Positions 46,592-55,751 are shown, counted from the stretch's first letter. The stretch: 64,000 bases of DNA from Virgibacillus doumboii (GCF_902806455.1 NZ_CADCWQ010000001.1:496001-560000); one strand, 5' to 3'. Notes: generated by a model from the letters alone, not told the origin. Program-made: numbers and translations.

Positions 46592-46753
46592 GAAAAAGGC
46601 AAACTATTTCGAAAGAATGGGACGCAAAGCAAAGGGTCTAATGTTTTTACAGGTATAAATGCCTAAAACTATGATCGCCTGGTTACCAAAGCATCATCTC
46701 GTTTTTATTGTCACTGTTTTGGCTATTTCAATTCTATTGGATAGCCATTTTTT
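46592..46753 (+). promoter_or_regulatory. c-di-GMP-I (GEMM) riboswitch 1 with terminator, controlling EAL-motA-motB
   Basis: The aptamer core is recognisable: AAAAAGGCAAAC, GAAAGAATGGGACGCAAAGC, AAAGGGTCT and GCCTGGTTACCAAAG (46595-46691). The terminator follows at 46720-46753: TGGCTAT / ATAGCCA and six T. CCAAA at the aptamer's 3' end can also pair with TTTGG at 46718-46722, overlapping the terminator stem, which suggests the switching element. GEMM-I riboswitches bind cyclic di-GMP. The EAL gene starts 108 nt after the terminator. Confidence 0.85.
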
Positions 46754-46860
46754 GTAGACAGAGATGAAAGGGGGAGTGATTGGAGGAGTCATGGGGCCGG
46801 AAGTTACATATTAACTTCAAAGATATAGTTAATACATTTACATAGAATGAGGTTTTTATA

Positions 46861-47607
46861 ATGAATTCAAATTTGGATTTGTCCGTAAGAAATATATCAT
46901 TGGATCATGTTATTCAACCAATTATGAACTTAACAAATAATAGTGTTTATGGATACGAGGCTTTACTTAGTTCAAGGGAATTTCGTAATCCGGAGTTGTT
47001 GTTTAAATATGCTAGAGAACGGCATCAGTTAATTGATGTGGACATAAGGTCTATATCTAAATTCTTTCAGACATTTAAAGCGTTCAATCCACCCGTTAAG
47101 GATATGAAAATATTCATCAATGTGTTTCCATCTACAATTATAGATTCATCATTTACTGCTCTTTTACAAAGATTGGAATTATCCGTAGATATAAATCCAG
47201 GGAATATCGTATTTGAATTAAATGAAGCTGAAAAGGAAACGAATTTATCAAAAATAAAAAACGCAATAGAAGAGATTAAAAAGGAAGGTTTCTTGACTGC
47301 CCTGGACGATATTGGAAAGGGAGAATCTTCACTAAAGTCGTTATCGGAAATTGAACCGGATATTGTAAAAGTTGATAAGTATTTTACTGAAAATTTAGCA
47401 GTGTCTTCAAAAAAGCAAAAAACTCTTCAATTATTCCTCAATCTTTTTGGAGGTGATACAAAGGTAGTAGTGGAAGGTTTTGAGTCAAGTGAAGATCTGG
47501 AAACTGCAAGAGGTTTGGGGGTATCTTTCGGACAAGGATTTTTCTTGGGAAAACCTAAGCCAATAAAGAATTATATTCCAGGTACTTATCCGGATGATTT
47601 TAGTTGA
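46861..47607 (+). CDS. EAL-domain protein, probable c-di-GMP phosphodiesterase
   Basis: 248 aa, a stand-alone EAL domain with no GGDEF or sensor part. GYEALLSS holds the EAL motif. FINVFPSTI, FELNEAE, ALDDIGKGESSLKSL and VVVEGFES hold the metal and catalytic residues. Loop 6 reads DDIGKGESS instead of the usual DDFGTGYSS, but the two Asp are kept. The end is GQGFFLGKP. It should linearise c-di-GMP, the ligand of the riboswitch upstream, so expression and ligand level may feed back on each other. TGAGG precedes the ATG. The stop overlaps the motA reading region. Confidence 0.85.
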   Translation: MNSNLDLSVRNISLDHVIQPIMNLTNNSVYGYEALLSSREFRNPELLFKYARERHQLIDVDIRSISKFFQTFKAFNPPVKDMKIFINVFPSTIIDSSFTALLQRLELSVDINPGNIVFELNEAEKETNLSKIKNAIEEIKKEGFLTALDDIGKGESSLKSLSEIEPDIVKVDKYFTENLAVSSKKQKTLQLFLNLFGGDTKVVVEGFESSEDLETARGLGVSFGQGFFLGKPKPIKNYIPGTYPDDFS

Positions 47608-47623
47608 TTATGGAGGTTCGATG

Positions 47624-48424
47624 ATGGATAAAGGGTCGATAATAGGAATAATATTTGGAATTATTGCGATTGGAGCAGGTATGGCTTTAAAAGGTGTAAG
47701 TCCTTTGGCCATAATCAATCCTGCAGCATTATTAATCATCTTTTTGGGAACGGCAGCTTCCGTCTGTATAGCGTTCCCAATGAGTACACTTAAAAAAGTA
47801 CCAGTACTGCTAAAAATTATATTTACCGAGGCTAAAAACGAAAATGCAACCGAAATGGTTAATGGATTCGCTGAATGGGCAGAAGTAACCCGAAAACAGG
47901 GGATACTGTGGCTGGAAGGACAAATAGATAAGACGGATAATTCGTTTTTAGCTTCCGGATTACAACTGGTAGTTGATGGCCAATCTTCTGAGTTTATTCG
48001 GGAAGTGTTGTTGGAAAAAATAGATGCAATGGAAGAAAGGCATCAAAAGGGGGCCTCCATATTTTCCCAAGCAGGTACATATGCACCGACTTTAGGTGTT
48101 CTGGGAGCTGTGATCGGGTTAATTGCTGCCCTCAGTAATTTAAATGATATTGAGGTTTTGGGTAAGGCGATATCAGCCGCTTTTGTTGCTACATTGTTGG
48201 GGATCTTTTCCGGCTATGTTTTGTGGCACCCCTTTGCGAATAAGCTGAAAGAGAAGTCCGAAAATGAAGTTCGATTGAAACAGATTACCATAGAGGGGAT
48301 ATTGTCTTTGGCGAACGGTGAATCATCACCGGTGATCAGGGATAAATTAAGCTCGTATTTATCTTCTGATGAGTTAGCGAGAATGGGTGAGGGGGATGAA
48401 AATGCGGAGAAAAAACCAGCGTAA
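47624..48424 (+). CDS. motA: Flagellar motor stator protein MotA
   Basis: 266 aa from ATG 47624 (MDKGSIIGIIFG), with GGAGG 7 nt upstream; ATG 47621 is too close to it. Close to the B. subtilis MotA pattern: NPAALLIIFLGTAASVCIAFP near the N-terminus, four membrane spans, and FSQAGTYAPTLGVLGAVIGLIAAL in the third and fourth spans. With MotB it forms the ion channel that drives flagellar rotation. Encoded between an EAL gene and motB under a c-di-GMP riboswitch. The end overlaps motB by 23 nt. Confidence 0.92.
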   Translation: MDKGSIIGIIFGIIAIGAGMALKGVSPLAIINPAALLIIFLGTAASVCIAFPMSTLKKVPVLLKIIFTEAKNENATEMVNGFAEWAEVTRKQGILWLEGQIDKTDNSFLASGLQLVVDGQSSEFIREVLLEKIDAMEERHQKGASIFSQAGTYAPTLGVLGAVIGLIAALSNLNDIEVLGKAISAAFVATLLGIFSGYVLWHPFANKLKEKSENEVRLKQITIEGILSLANGESSPVIRDKLSSYLSSDELARMGEGDENAEKKPA

Positions 48425-49172
48425 GAAACCCCATATTAATGAGTCATGGCTGCTTCCATATTCGGACATGCTGACGCTGATAGCTGCATTATTTATTGTT
48501 TTATTCGCGATGAGTGAAATCGACGCGCAAAAATATCAACAGCTTATACAGGTGTTTCATAGTGAATTCAGTGGTGGATCGGGGGTGTTGGAGGAAAATA
48601 GCGGCTCGATCGAACCAACTCCCGGAAAAATAATGGACGATACCGCAAACGAAGAAGATAAAGGAACGGAAGATCAAGGTGTTAAAGAATTATTGAAATT
48701 ACAGGCCATACAGAAAGAAATAAATAATTATATTAGGAAAAACAATTTATCTGACGTGTTACAGACACAACTATCTGGTGAAGGATTAATGATTAGCATA
48801 TCAAATGATGTATCCTTTGATTCCGGCAGTGACGAAGTAAATAAATATGGCAGGAAGATTGCAAAAGAGATTTCTGCGTTTCTTTACACAGACCCGCCTC
48901 ATCGAATTGTGGTCAGTGGTCACACAGACAATATTCCAATACATAATAGTGAATTTTCATCTAACTGGGAATTAAGTTCTATGCGGGCGATTAACTTCAT
49001 GGGTTTATTACTTGACAATGAAAAATTGGATCCTGGGCGATTCAGTGCAAAAGGGTATGGAGAACATCACCCGGTAGTCCCGAATACAAGCGATGGGAAC
49101 AGGGCTATGAACAGAAGGGTTGAAGTACTTATTTTACCAAACTATGAGATTCCTATAACTGGGGATGATTAA
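48402..49172 (+). CDS. motB: Flagellar motor stator protein MotB
   Basis: 256 aa from ATG 48402, with AGGGGG six nt upstream; ATG 48396 and GTG 48387 are less suitable. One membrane helix near the N-terminus with the ion-binding Asp22 in LLPYSDMLTLIAALFIVLFA. A plug/linker follows, then an OmpA-like peptidoglycan-binding domain with VVSGHTDNIPI, NWELSSMRAINFM and NRRVEVLILP. It anchors the stator to the cell wall. Translational coupling to motA through the overlap is likely. Confidence 0.93.
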   Translation: MRRKNQRKKPHINESWLLPYSDMLTLIAALFIVLFAMSEIDAQKYQQLIQVFHSEFSGGSGVLEENSGSIEPTPGKIMDDTANEEDKGTEDQGVKELLKLQAIQKEINNYIRKNNLSDVLQTQLSGEGLMISISNDVSFDSGSDEVNKYGRKIAKEISAFLYTDPPHRIVVSGHTDNIPIHNSEFSSNWELSSMRAINFMGLLLDNEKLDPGRFSAKGYGEHHPVVPNTSDGNRAMNRRVEVLILPNYEIPITGDD

Positions 49173-49270
49173 GTGTGGATTTATTTTACTATGAATGAAT
49201 ATTTTGGTTGAATTTTATTTATGCGAGAAATGTAATTCTTATGAACTAGTATTAAACAACTATAAAATGG

Positions 49271-49417
49271 AAAAAGGCAAACTTTTCGAAGTATTAGGAC
49301 GCAAAGCTGAGGGTCTACATGCAGAAAGCTGTACATGATTGCCTGGCTGCCAAAGTTTTAGATTATAGTATTAATTTATAATCTTTGGCTATTCAAATGT
49401 GCTTGAATAGTCTTTTT
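49271..49417 (+). promoter_or_regulatory. c-di-GMP-I (GEMM) riboswitch 2 with terminator, controlling the che operon
   Basis: Aptamer core AAAAAGGCAAAC, GGACGCAAAGC, TGAGGGTCT and GCCTGGCTGCCAAAG (49271-49355). The terminator GGCTATTCAA / TTGAATAGTC with five T is at 49387-49417. As in riboswitch 1, the 3' CCAAAG (49350-49355) can pair with CTTTGG (49383-49388) at the base of the terminator, here extended by GATTATA / TATAATC. Same architecture as the first switch, 2.7 kb away, so one signal probably controls both transcripts. Confidence 0.85.
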
Positions 49418-49436
49418 CTGTGTTAAGGGAGTGTGG

Positions 49437-49901
49437 ATGTTGAGCATATCAACAAAAGAAAGAAGTAAAATGGCTACCATTTTATTAAATGGAACTTTTT
49501 CATCCTTAGAAACAGTGGTGCCACTCAAACAAACAAGGATGAAACCCCAGCTTTTGGAAAAGGATTTCCGTACCAAATATGGTGTTCTAATTGGAATTAC
49601 CGGTGATGTTCAAGGGAAATTGGTTATATCCGGAAATCCTCACGTTTTCAGTAAGATTGGTGAAGTCATGTATGGAATGCCGCTTGAAGGTGAAATGCTT
49701 ATTTCCTTTAGTGGTGAACTGGGGAACATGGTTGCTGGTGGTCTATCAATGAACATTGTTGAAAATGGAATCAACATTAATATTACTTCTCCAACTATGA
49801 TGCAAGGTGATACAACACTATATGGTTTTAAACAAGGACTTAACGTGATGACTTCACTTGATAGTGTTGGAGATTTGGATATTTACTTATTACTTGATTA
49901 A
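49437..49901 (+). CDS. cheX: Chemotaxis phosphatase CheX
   Basis: 154 aa from ATG 49437 with AAGGGAG just upstream; an ATG at 49470 is possible. The CheC/CheX-type active-site helix is visible as SFSGELGNMVAGGLSMNI, with the Glu and Asn that attack phosphorylated CheY. One such helix is present, as expected for CheX rather than CheC, which has two. It would switch off the CheY encoded in the same operon. First gene after riboswitch 2. Confidence 0.85.
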   Translation: MLSISTKERSKMATILLNGTFSSLETVVPLKQTRMKPQLLEKDFRTKYGVLIGITGDVQGKLVISGNPHVFSKIGEVMYGMPLEGEMLISFSGELGNMVAGGLSMNIVENGININITSPTMMQGDTTLYGFKQGLNVMTSLDSVGDLDIYLLLD

Positions 49902-49924
49902 TAGACATTGGAAGGAGGCTTCAA

Positions 49925-51922
49925 ATGGATACAAAGGACTATATTGAGGTATTCCTTGATGAGAGCAACGAACACTTGCAGGCAATTAATGATAATCTTT
50001 TAAAATTAGAAAAACAGCCAGCGGATCTTGACATCGTTAATGAGATATTTCGTTCAGCTCATACGTTAAAAGGAATGGCTGGAACAATGGAGTTTGAAGA
50101 TATTGCTTCATTAACACATAAAATGGAAAATGTATTAGACAAAATTCGAAATCAGGAATTAGAAGTAAATGAAAAAGTTGTGGATATTATTTTTGAGGCA
50201 CTAGAGGATTTGGAAGAAATGGTTAGTGCCATAAGTTCGGGTGAAGATGGAAAAAAAGATGTCAGCGAACTAGTTACCCGTTTGGAACAATTGGAAAACG
50301 GAACTACTGAATCAGTACAAAAGGAAAGTATAGTAAAGGAAACATCTGAATTGAATATGAATCTGGACCAATATCAGATGACAGTATTATCCCAGGCCGA
50401 GGAACAAGGATATAACACGTTTCAAGTTACTGTCATTTTATCCGAGGATTGTTTGTTGAAAGCAGCACGTGTATACATGGTATTTGAAGTTCTGGAAAAA
50501 CTGGGGGAAGTCATTAAATCGGTACCTGTGGTGGATGAACTGGAAGCAGAGAACTTTGAACAGGAATTTACTGTTATTCTCCTGTCAAATTCAACTACTG
50601 ACGAAATTGAAACACATATACATAAAGTTTCAGAAGTTCAAAAAGTAGAGGCACTCAATTTCTCAGTAGAGGATATTGATAAACCTGAAGATAAATCAGT
50701 GAATAACAATAGCCGGGAAGAACGGGATGTATCTCAGGAAAATCCAAAGCAAACGGGCAAGGGTGCTTCGTCAAAAACAATCCGTGTAAGCAGTGAGCGC
50801 ATCGATTATCTGATGAATCTATTTGAAGAATTAGTTTTAGACCGTGGCAGACTTGAAGACCTTGCTAATCAGATTAATAATGTGGAACTGGATGAAGCAG
50901 TTGAACATATTTCCAGAGTGTCAAAGGATATGCAGGATTTAATTCTAACGATGCGGATGGTCCCTGTTGACCAAGTATTTAACCGATTCCCGCGCATGGT
51001 TAGAGGACTTGCAAAAGATTTAAACAAAAGAATAAATCTTGAAATTGCCGGAGCGGATACAGAGCTTGATCGAACGGTGATTGATGAAATTGGCGATCCA
51101 TTGGTACACCTGATTCGAAATTCTGTTGATCATGGAATTGAATCACCGGAGGAACGTAAGAAAGCTGGTAAACCAGAAGAAGGTAAATTGATACTGCGAG
51201 CATTTCATAGTGGTAATCATGTCTTTATTGAAATAGAAGACGATGGGGCTGGAATTAACCGGGATAAGGTGGTTCATAAGGCAATCGAAAATGGTCTGAT
51301 TACAAATGAACATGCTGAAAACTTAAAAGATGAAGATGTTTATCAGTTAATTCTTTCCTCGGGATTCAGTACTGCAGAACAGGTGTCTGACATCTCGGGG
51401 CGCGGTGTTGGATTGGATGCAGTCCGTATGAAGATTCAATCACTTGGCGGAAATATTTCCATCAGTTCGGAACCTGGTAAGGGCAGTACGTTTTCCATTG
51501 AATTACCGTTAACACTATCAATCTTATCGAGCTTGCTTGTTGAAGTTCAGGACGAAACATATGGAATACCACTATCTTCTGTAATTGAAACAGTATTATT
51601 GGAAGAGAAGGAAATCATGTACTCGCACCGGCAAAAAGTAATGGATTTCAGGGGTAAAGTGATTCCGCTTCTTTCATTGCAGGAAGTATTTAATGTCCCC
51701 GATAATAACCATTTGAAAGAAGAGCAATATGAGTCCGTTGTGATTATTAACAAAGGTGATAGGATGACAGGACTAATTGTTGATTCATTTATCGGGAAAA
51801 AAGAAGTCGTTCTGAAGTCACTTGGAAATTATCTGAAGAATGTTTATGCCATTTCCGGGGCAACAATCTTAGGAAATGGTGAGGTATCACTGATTATTGA
51901 TCCCAATGCATTAATTAAGTAA
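49925..51922 (+). CDS. cheA: Chemotaxis histidine kinase CheA
   Basis: 665 aa. Domain order: HPt with phospho-acceptor His46 in IFRSAHTLKGMAG; a P2-like linker region (~150-265); dimerisation helices (IRVSSERIDYLMNLFEELVLDR) from ~285; the ATPase with HLIRNSVDHGIE, EDDGAGIN and GRGVGLDAVR; then a CheW-like domain from ~525 to the end. It passes phosphate to CheY in response to receptors. GGAGG lies 5-6 nt before the ATG. Complete. Confidence 0.95.
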   Translation: MDTKDYIEVFLDESNEHLQAINDNLLKLEKQPADLDIVNEIFRSAHTLKGMAGTMEFEDIASLTHKMENVLDKIRNQELEVNEKVVDIIFEALEDLEEMVSAISSGEDGKKDVSELVTRLEQLENGTTESVQKESIVKETSELNMNLDQYQMTVLSQAEEQGYNTFQVTVILSEDCLLKAARVYMVFEVLEKLGEVIKSVPVVDELEAENFEQEFTVILLSNSTTDEIETHIHKVSEVQKVEALNFSVEDIDKPEDKSVNNNSREERDVSQENPKQTGKGASSKTIRVSSERIDYLMNLFEELVLDRGRLEDLANQINNVELDEAVEHISRVSKDMQDLILTMRMVPVDQVFNRFPRMVRGLAKDLNKRINLEIAGADTELDRTVIDEIGDPLVHLIRNSVDHGIESPEERKKAGKPEEGKLILRAFHSGNHVFIEIEDDGAGINRDKVVHKAIENGLITNEHAENLKDEDVYQLILSSGFSTAEQVSDISGRGVGLDAVRMKIQSLGGNISISSEPGKGSTFSIELPLTLSILSSLLVEVQDETYGIPLSSVIETVLLEEKEIMYSHRQKVMDFRGKVIPLLSLQEVFNVPDNNHLKEEQYESVVIINKGDRMTGLIVDSFIGKKEVVLKSLGNYLKNVYAISGATILGNGEVSLIIDPNALIK

Positions 51923-51938
51923 TGGAGGAGGTCAAAAA

Positions 51939-52436
51939 ATGGAAGAGTCGATAAAAGTCATTGTTTTTCGTATGAATGATCAACGTTACGGTGTGGATGT
52001 TCAAGAAGTTATTTCAATAGAAAAATTGCACCATGTAACAGAGGTGCCGCAAACTTCTGAATTTATTAAAGGAGTTATTAATCTTCGTGGTGAGATAGCA
52101 CCTGTCATTGATTTAAAGGAACGGCTTGCACTTGGTCAAACTGCATATGCAGATCAATCCAGGTACTTAATTGTAAGTATAAATGATATTAAAGTGAGCC
52201 TGATGGTCGATGAAGCAACGGACGTGATGGATATTAATAAAGATGCGGTAGAACCTGCCCCAGAGGTGATAAGTGGAGTTAATAAGCCCTTTCTAAGGGG
52301 AGTTGCCAAACTGGAAGATGAGCTCTTAGTCCTTTTGGATGTAGAACATATTTTAAATTTTGATGAACTGAATGAAGTGAAAGAAGTAGTTGAGGAGGAG
52401 GTCCAGGATAATGGCGAAAATACTGGTAACAGATGA
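51939..52436 (+). CDS. cheW: Chemotaxis adaptor CheW
   Basis: 165 aa. VIVFRMNDQRYGVDVQEVISIEKL at the N-terminus, FIKGVINLRGEIAPVIDLKERL in the middle, and a C-terminal acidic tail (VVEEEVQDNGENTGNR). It links receptors and CheA. GGAGG precedes the start, 17 nt after cheA. The last 26 nt overlap the cheY gene in another frame, and the tail is the part that overlaps. Confidence 0.93.
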   Translation: MEESIKVIVFRMNDQRYGVDVQEVISIEKLHHVTEVPQTSEFIKGVINLRGEIAPVIDLKERLALGQTAYADQSRYLIVSINDIKVSLMVDEATDVMDINKDAVEPAPEVISGVNKPFLRGVAKLEDELLVLLDVEHILNFDELNEVKEVVEEEVQDNGENTGNR

Positions 52437-52767
52437 TGCAGCTTTTATGCGAATGCAGTTAAAAGATAATATTACCAAATTGGGCCATGAAGTAGTGGGT
52501 GAAGCTGCAAATGGAAAAGAAGCCATCGAACAATTTCAGGAGTTGAATCCGGATCTTACAACAATGGATATTACGATGCCTGAAATGGATGGGGTGGAGG
52601 CAGTTAAAGAAATTAAAAAGCTGAACCCGAACGCTAAAATTGTAATGTGCTCCGCAATGGGACAACAAGGTATGGTTGTTGATGCAATTCAGGCCGGAGC
52701 AAGTGATTTTATTGTTAAACCTTTTAATGCCGAACGTATTAAGGAAGCTCTGGAGAAGGTTTTGTAA
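52411..52767 (+). CDS. cheY: Chemotaxis response regulator CheY
   Basis: 118 aa from ATG 52411, with GGAGGAGG ~10 nt upstream inside cheW. Single receiver domain: acidic pair Asp8-Asp9, phospho-acceptor Asp53 in LTTMDITMPEMDG, Ser81 and Lys103 in IVKPF. It carries the CheA signal to the flagellar motor switch. No output domain. The start lies within cheW, giving translational coupling. Confidence 0.94.
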   Translation: MAKILVTDDAAFMRMQLKDNITKLGHEVVGEAANGKEAIEQFQELNPDLTTMDITMPEMDGVEAVKEIKKLNPNAKIVMCSAMGQQGMVVDAIQAGASDFIVKPFNAERIKEALEKVL

Positions 52768-52785
52768 TATATAGGAGGAAATATA

Positions 52786-54813
52786 ATGGTGTCAAAAAAT
52801 AAAAAAGAGCGTATGAAAAAAGGCTCGTTACTTACCCGAAGCATACAGTATAAGATATTAATTCCATTTATAATCCTGATTATTCTAACCGGCGGGGTTG
52901 TTGCTTTTGTCAGCTATAATTCCAGTGTGGACACGACAACGGAAACATTGTCCGATAATGTAGAAAGCCAAATGGATAGCATGAATGATTCATTTGAATT
53001 ATTTTATACCTCTATCGAAAATACGTTAAATCGACTAACTTCAAATGAACTGTTGCGGAAATATGACGATAGCAAAAGTGATGCATTATATCAATACTTT
53101 GAAGAAATAGTCGATTACAATGATTCGATAAAAAATGTTTATACTGGTATTGCTGAAACAGGTGAAGTAATCATTTATCCTAATGCTGATTTGGGTGAAG
53201 ACTTCAATCCAAAAGAACGCACATGGTATAAGAAAGCTGTAGAAGCAAATGGGGAGGCAATATGGACAGAACCTTATGTTGATCAAGCGTCCGGTGAAAC
53301 AGTAGTCAGTGCGGCAAAGGCCTATTTTAGTCATAACACGATAACAGGTGTAGTGAGTGTTGATATATCTATCAAATCGTTACTTGAAATGATTAATCAG
53401 CTTGAAATTGGCGATTCCGGTTATGCTGTGTTAATAGATCAATCAGGCAGTTACCTGGCCCATCCGGATGAAGAATATATTGGACAAGATATATCCGATA
53501 AGAATTATTATCAAGAAATTGTCAATTCAGGGGAAACAGGTACTATCAATTATCAATTTGAAGGCCATGACAAACTCATGTTTTTTGTCAAAAATCCAAC
53601 TACAGGCTGGGTGATAGGTGGTACAGTTGACCAGGCTGAATTTGATAAAAAAGCACAAGCAATTCTTGTTCCAATAGCTATTGCATTAGGAGTTGTTCTG
53701 ATTATAGCAATAGTAGTTTCGCTTTTCATAACCCGAATAATAACTAACCCGCTTAAAATAGTTATGGAACGGATGAAATTAATTACCAGTGGGGATTTAA
53801 GTCAGGAACCACTCAAAACTAAATCAAATGATGAAATAGGTCAACTTGTCAAAGCGACAAATGATATGAATTCCGGCATGCGCGACCTGCTTCATCAAAT
53901 AAATGAAGTCTCGGAGACAGTAAGCAGCCAAAGCGAAGAGTTAACACAATCAGCAAATGAAGTAAAAGCCGGATCAGAACAAATTGCAGTTACGATGCAA
54001 GAATTGGCATTCGGTTCGGAGACACAGGCAAATACCTCAAGTGAATTGTCATCTGTGATGAGCACATTTGCTCAAAGGGTGGAGCAGGCAAATGAAAATG
54101 GGGAGCGTATCGAGCATTCTTCTGATGTCGTTTTGGGAATGACTGATGAAGGCAGCCAATTAATGGATACTTCCATCGAACAAATGGCGAAGATTAATCA
54201 AATTGTTAAGGATGCAGTTCAAAAAGTACAAGGGTTAGATACACAGTCACAAGAAATTTCCAAGTTGGTATCCGTAATCAATGATATTGCGGAACAAACA
54301 AATTTGTTAGCATTAAATGCAGCAATTGAGGCAGCCCGAGCAGGTGAGCACGGTAAAGGGTTTGCTGTAGTTGCAGATGAAGTAAGAAAACTTGCAGAAC
54401 AAGTATCCGAGTCAGTTACCGACATTACAGGCATTGTTTCAAACATCCAAAATGAGACAAGTGTGGTTACCGAATCACTGCAAGATGGATACACAGAGGT
54501 AGAAAATGGAACCATTCAAATAAAATCAACCGGTGAAAAATTCGATGGAATAAACAATGCTGTTGCAGAAGTAGTAACAAGTATTAAGACAGTATCCGAA
54601 AATCTATCCGACATCGCAGCAAGCAGTCAACAAATGAACAGCTCTATTCAGGAAATTGCAGCAGTCTCCGAAGAATCTGCAGCTGGTATAGAACAAACTT
54701 CCGCTTCATCACAGCAGACAACCAGTTCAATGGAAGAAGTTGCTGCCAGCTCAGATGATCTTGCAAAATTGGCTGAAACGTTAAACCGACTGGTTCGCCA
54801 GTTTAAACTATAG
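52786..54813 (+). CDS. Transmembrane methyl-accepting chemotaxis protein with Cache sensor
   Basis: 675 aa. Membrane helix at ~22-44, then an extracellular double-Cache-like domain (residues ~45-290) with [22 protein letters not shown] and [22 protein letters not shown], the usual small-ligand pocket segments. Second membrane helix at ~293-316, then HAMP and a long signalling coiled coil with the tip [36 protein letters not shown]. Ligand unknown; amino acids or organic acids are typical for Cache receptors. AGGAGG precedes the start. Last gene of the unit, with a terminator after it. Confidence 0.92.
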   Translation: MVSKNKKERMKKGSLLTRSIQYKILIPFIILIILTGGVVAFVSYNSSVDTTTETLSDNVESQMDSMNDSFELFYTSIENTLNRLTSNELLRKYDDSKSDALYQYFEEIVDYNDSIKNVYTGIAETGEVIIYPNADLGEDFNPKERTWYKKAVEANGEAIWTEPYVDQASGETVVSAAKAYFSHNTITGVVSVDISIKSLLEMINQLEIGDSGYAVLIDQSGSYLAHPDEEYIGQDISDKNYYQEIVNSGETGTINYQFEGHDKLMFFVKNPTTGWVIGGTVDQAEFDKKAQAILVPIAIALGVVLIIAIVVSLFITRIITNPLKIVMERMKLITSGDLSQEPLKTKSNDEIGQLVKATNDMNSGMRDLLHQINEVSETVSSQSEELTQSANEVKAGSEQIAVTMQELAFGSETQANTSSELSSVMSTFAQRVEQANENGERIEHSSDVVLGMTDEGSQLMDTSIEQMAKINQIVKDAVQKVQGLDTQSQEISKLVSVINDIAEQTNLLALNAAIEAARAGEHGKGFAVVADEVRKLAEQVSESVTDITGIVSNIQNETSVVTESLQDGYTEVENGTIQIKSTGEKFDGINNAVAEVVTSIKTVSENLSDIAASSQQMNSSIQEIAAVSEESAAGIEQTSASSQQTTSSMEEVAASSDDLAKLAETLNRLVRQFKL

Positions 54814-54831
54814 TATATGAATAAATATGAA

Positions 54832-54866
54832 AGTCCGTTTGAGCTTTTAGAGCAGACGGGCTTTTA
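54832..54866 (+). terminator. Terminator of the che operon
   Basis: AGTCCGTTTG (54832-54841) pairs with CAGACGGGCT (54853-54862) using two G-U pairs, followed by TTTTAT. Confidence 0.75.
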
Positions 54867-54992
54867 TATTTTGAAGTAAGTATATGTCATTAAATTATTT
54901 TTATCTAAACAAGGGCAAAAGAAAAATCGTAATCTGGATTTCTCATATTGAAAATGATTGTCTAATAGAATTATTTAAAAAAAGATTAGTGG

Positions 54993-55118
54993 CTATTTCT
55001 TTAATGGAATGGAATCTAATGCATTAACATTTACTATCGAAAGTATGCTATAGAAACTTTGAAAATGGACTCGTTCGATGTGATCATAAAATGCATTGAT
55101 TTCTTTTATGTAATTCAT
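54993..55118 (-). pseudogene. N-terminal fragment of a phage-type replication/helix-turn-helix protein
   Basis: 41 codons starting MNYIKEINAFYDHIERV, with GGGTGAT upstream. This opening resembles the N-terminus of DnaD-like or helix-turn-helix replication proteins found in Bacillaceae genomes and phages. After ~16 residues the likeness is lost and a stop follows. Probably the stub of a deleted gene. Confidence 0.4.
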
Positions 55119-55162
55119 AGTTATCACCCTTTTCCTTTTGTGTGTGATCACCGAACAAATCA

Positions 55163-55186
55163 CCCTCCAACCCAGGAGGGCGTTTT
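55163..55186. terminator. Small hairpin terminator
   Basis: CCCTCC (55163-55168) pairs with GGAGGG (55175-55180), then CGTTTT. The rest of 54867-55200 shows only the fragment at 54993-55118. Confidence 0.5.
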
Positions 55187-55204
55187 CTGATTCTAACTTA
55201 TATA

Positions 55205-55617
55205 TACAGCTTTGCTAAAACTTCCCCTTCATCCTTCAATTTCCCTCGTCCCCAGCTTTTCACCGCATCAGTGGAAACAGCTTCCTGCAGCAATTTCCTG
55301 CAATGGCATTCCTACGATAATGTAAAATTGCACCCATTTCCACTAATTTTCAGTTAGTTTCGACTTCATGCTTTGCCAAAATGCATTATCCACCAGTTCA
55401 ACGCCTGAAGGTTCAACCAATGGATGCTTCCACTGCCCGCAGCGGTTGCCATTATCTACTTGACATATTTCTTCATGGGTAATCTTGTCTTGGTTTAGGT
55501 CTTCTCTTGTTTTCCTCCGGATAATGTCGATCAGTCGATTGCAAGTGGACCTTTGTCTGGTTCGTAATTTCTTGTACGCGAGCCACACCGCATACAATCC
55601 CTCTACGTTATTTCCTT
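55205..55617 (-). pseudogene. Degraded sigma-70 factor gene, paralog of 42598-43155
   Basis: Reading on the minus strand gives GLYAVWLAYKKLRTR, a damaged junction, RLIDIIRRKTREDLNQDK, then SMKSKLTEN-stop-WKWVQFYIIVGMPLQEIAA and a frameshifted EKLGT... tail. The order and motifs match the intact sigma factor (AMWNAYETY, RLIDLMRQQ, TDNQWKWVYCYIILDMPYKEIA). In-frame stops and frameshifts show that it is dead. Confidence 0.7.
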
Positions 55618-55668
55618 AAAAAGTTTTTTAACTATATAGAAAAATTGTATTTTATTAATTTTTTTGAA

Positions 55669-55725
55669 TTAAAGCGTTTACAATTATCATAACATATTGT
55701 ATACTTACAGACGTACATAGACGTA
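55669..55725 (+). promoter_or_regulatory. Promoter of the sugar operon with cre site and GntR operator candidate
   Basis: -35 TTTACA (55677-55682), 17-nt spacer, -10 TATACT (55700-55705). TTAAAGCGTTTACA (55669-55682) matches the CcpA cre consensus at 13 of 14 positions and covers the -35. Just after the -10, AGACGTA occurs twice, at 55709-55715 and 55719-55725, exactly one helical turn apart, a plausible site for the GntR protein encoded at 62889. Confidence 0.7.
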
Positions 55726-55751
55726 TATAATTGTGCATTGAGGTGTATATA

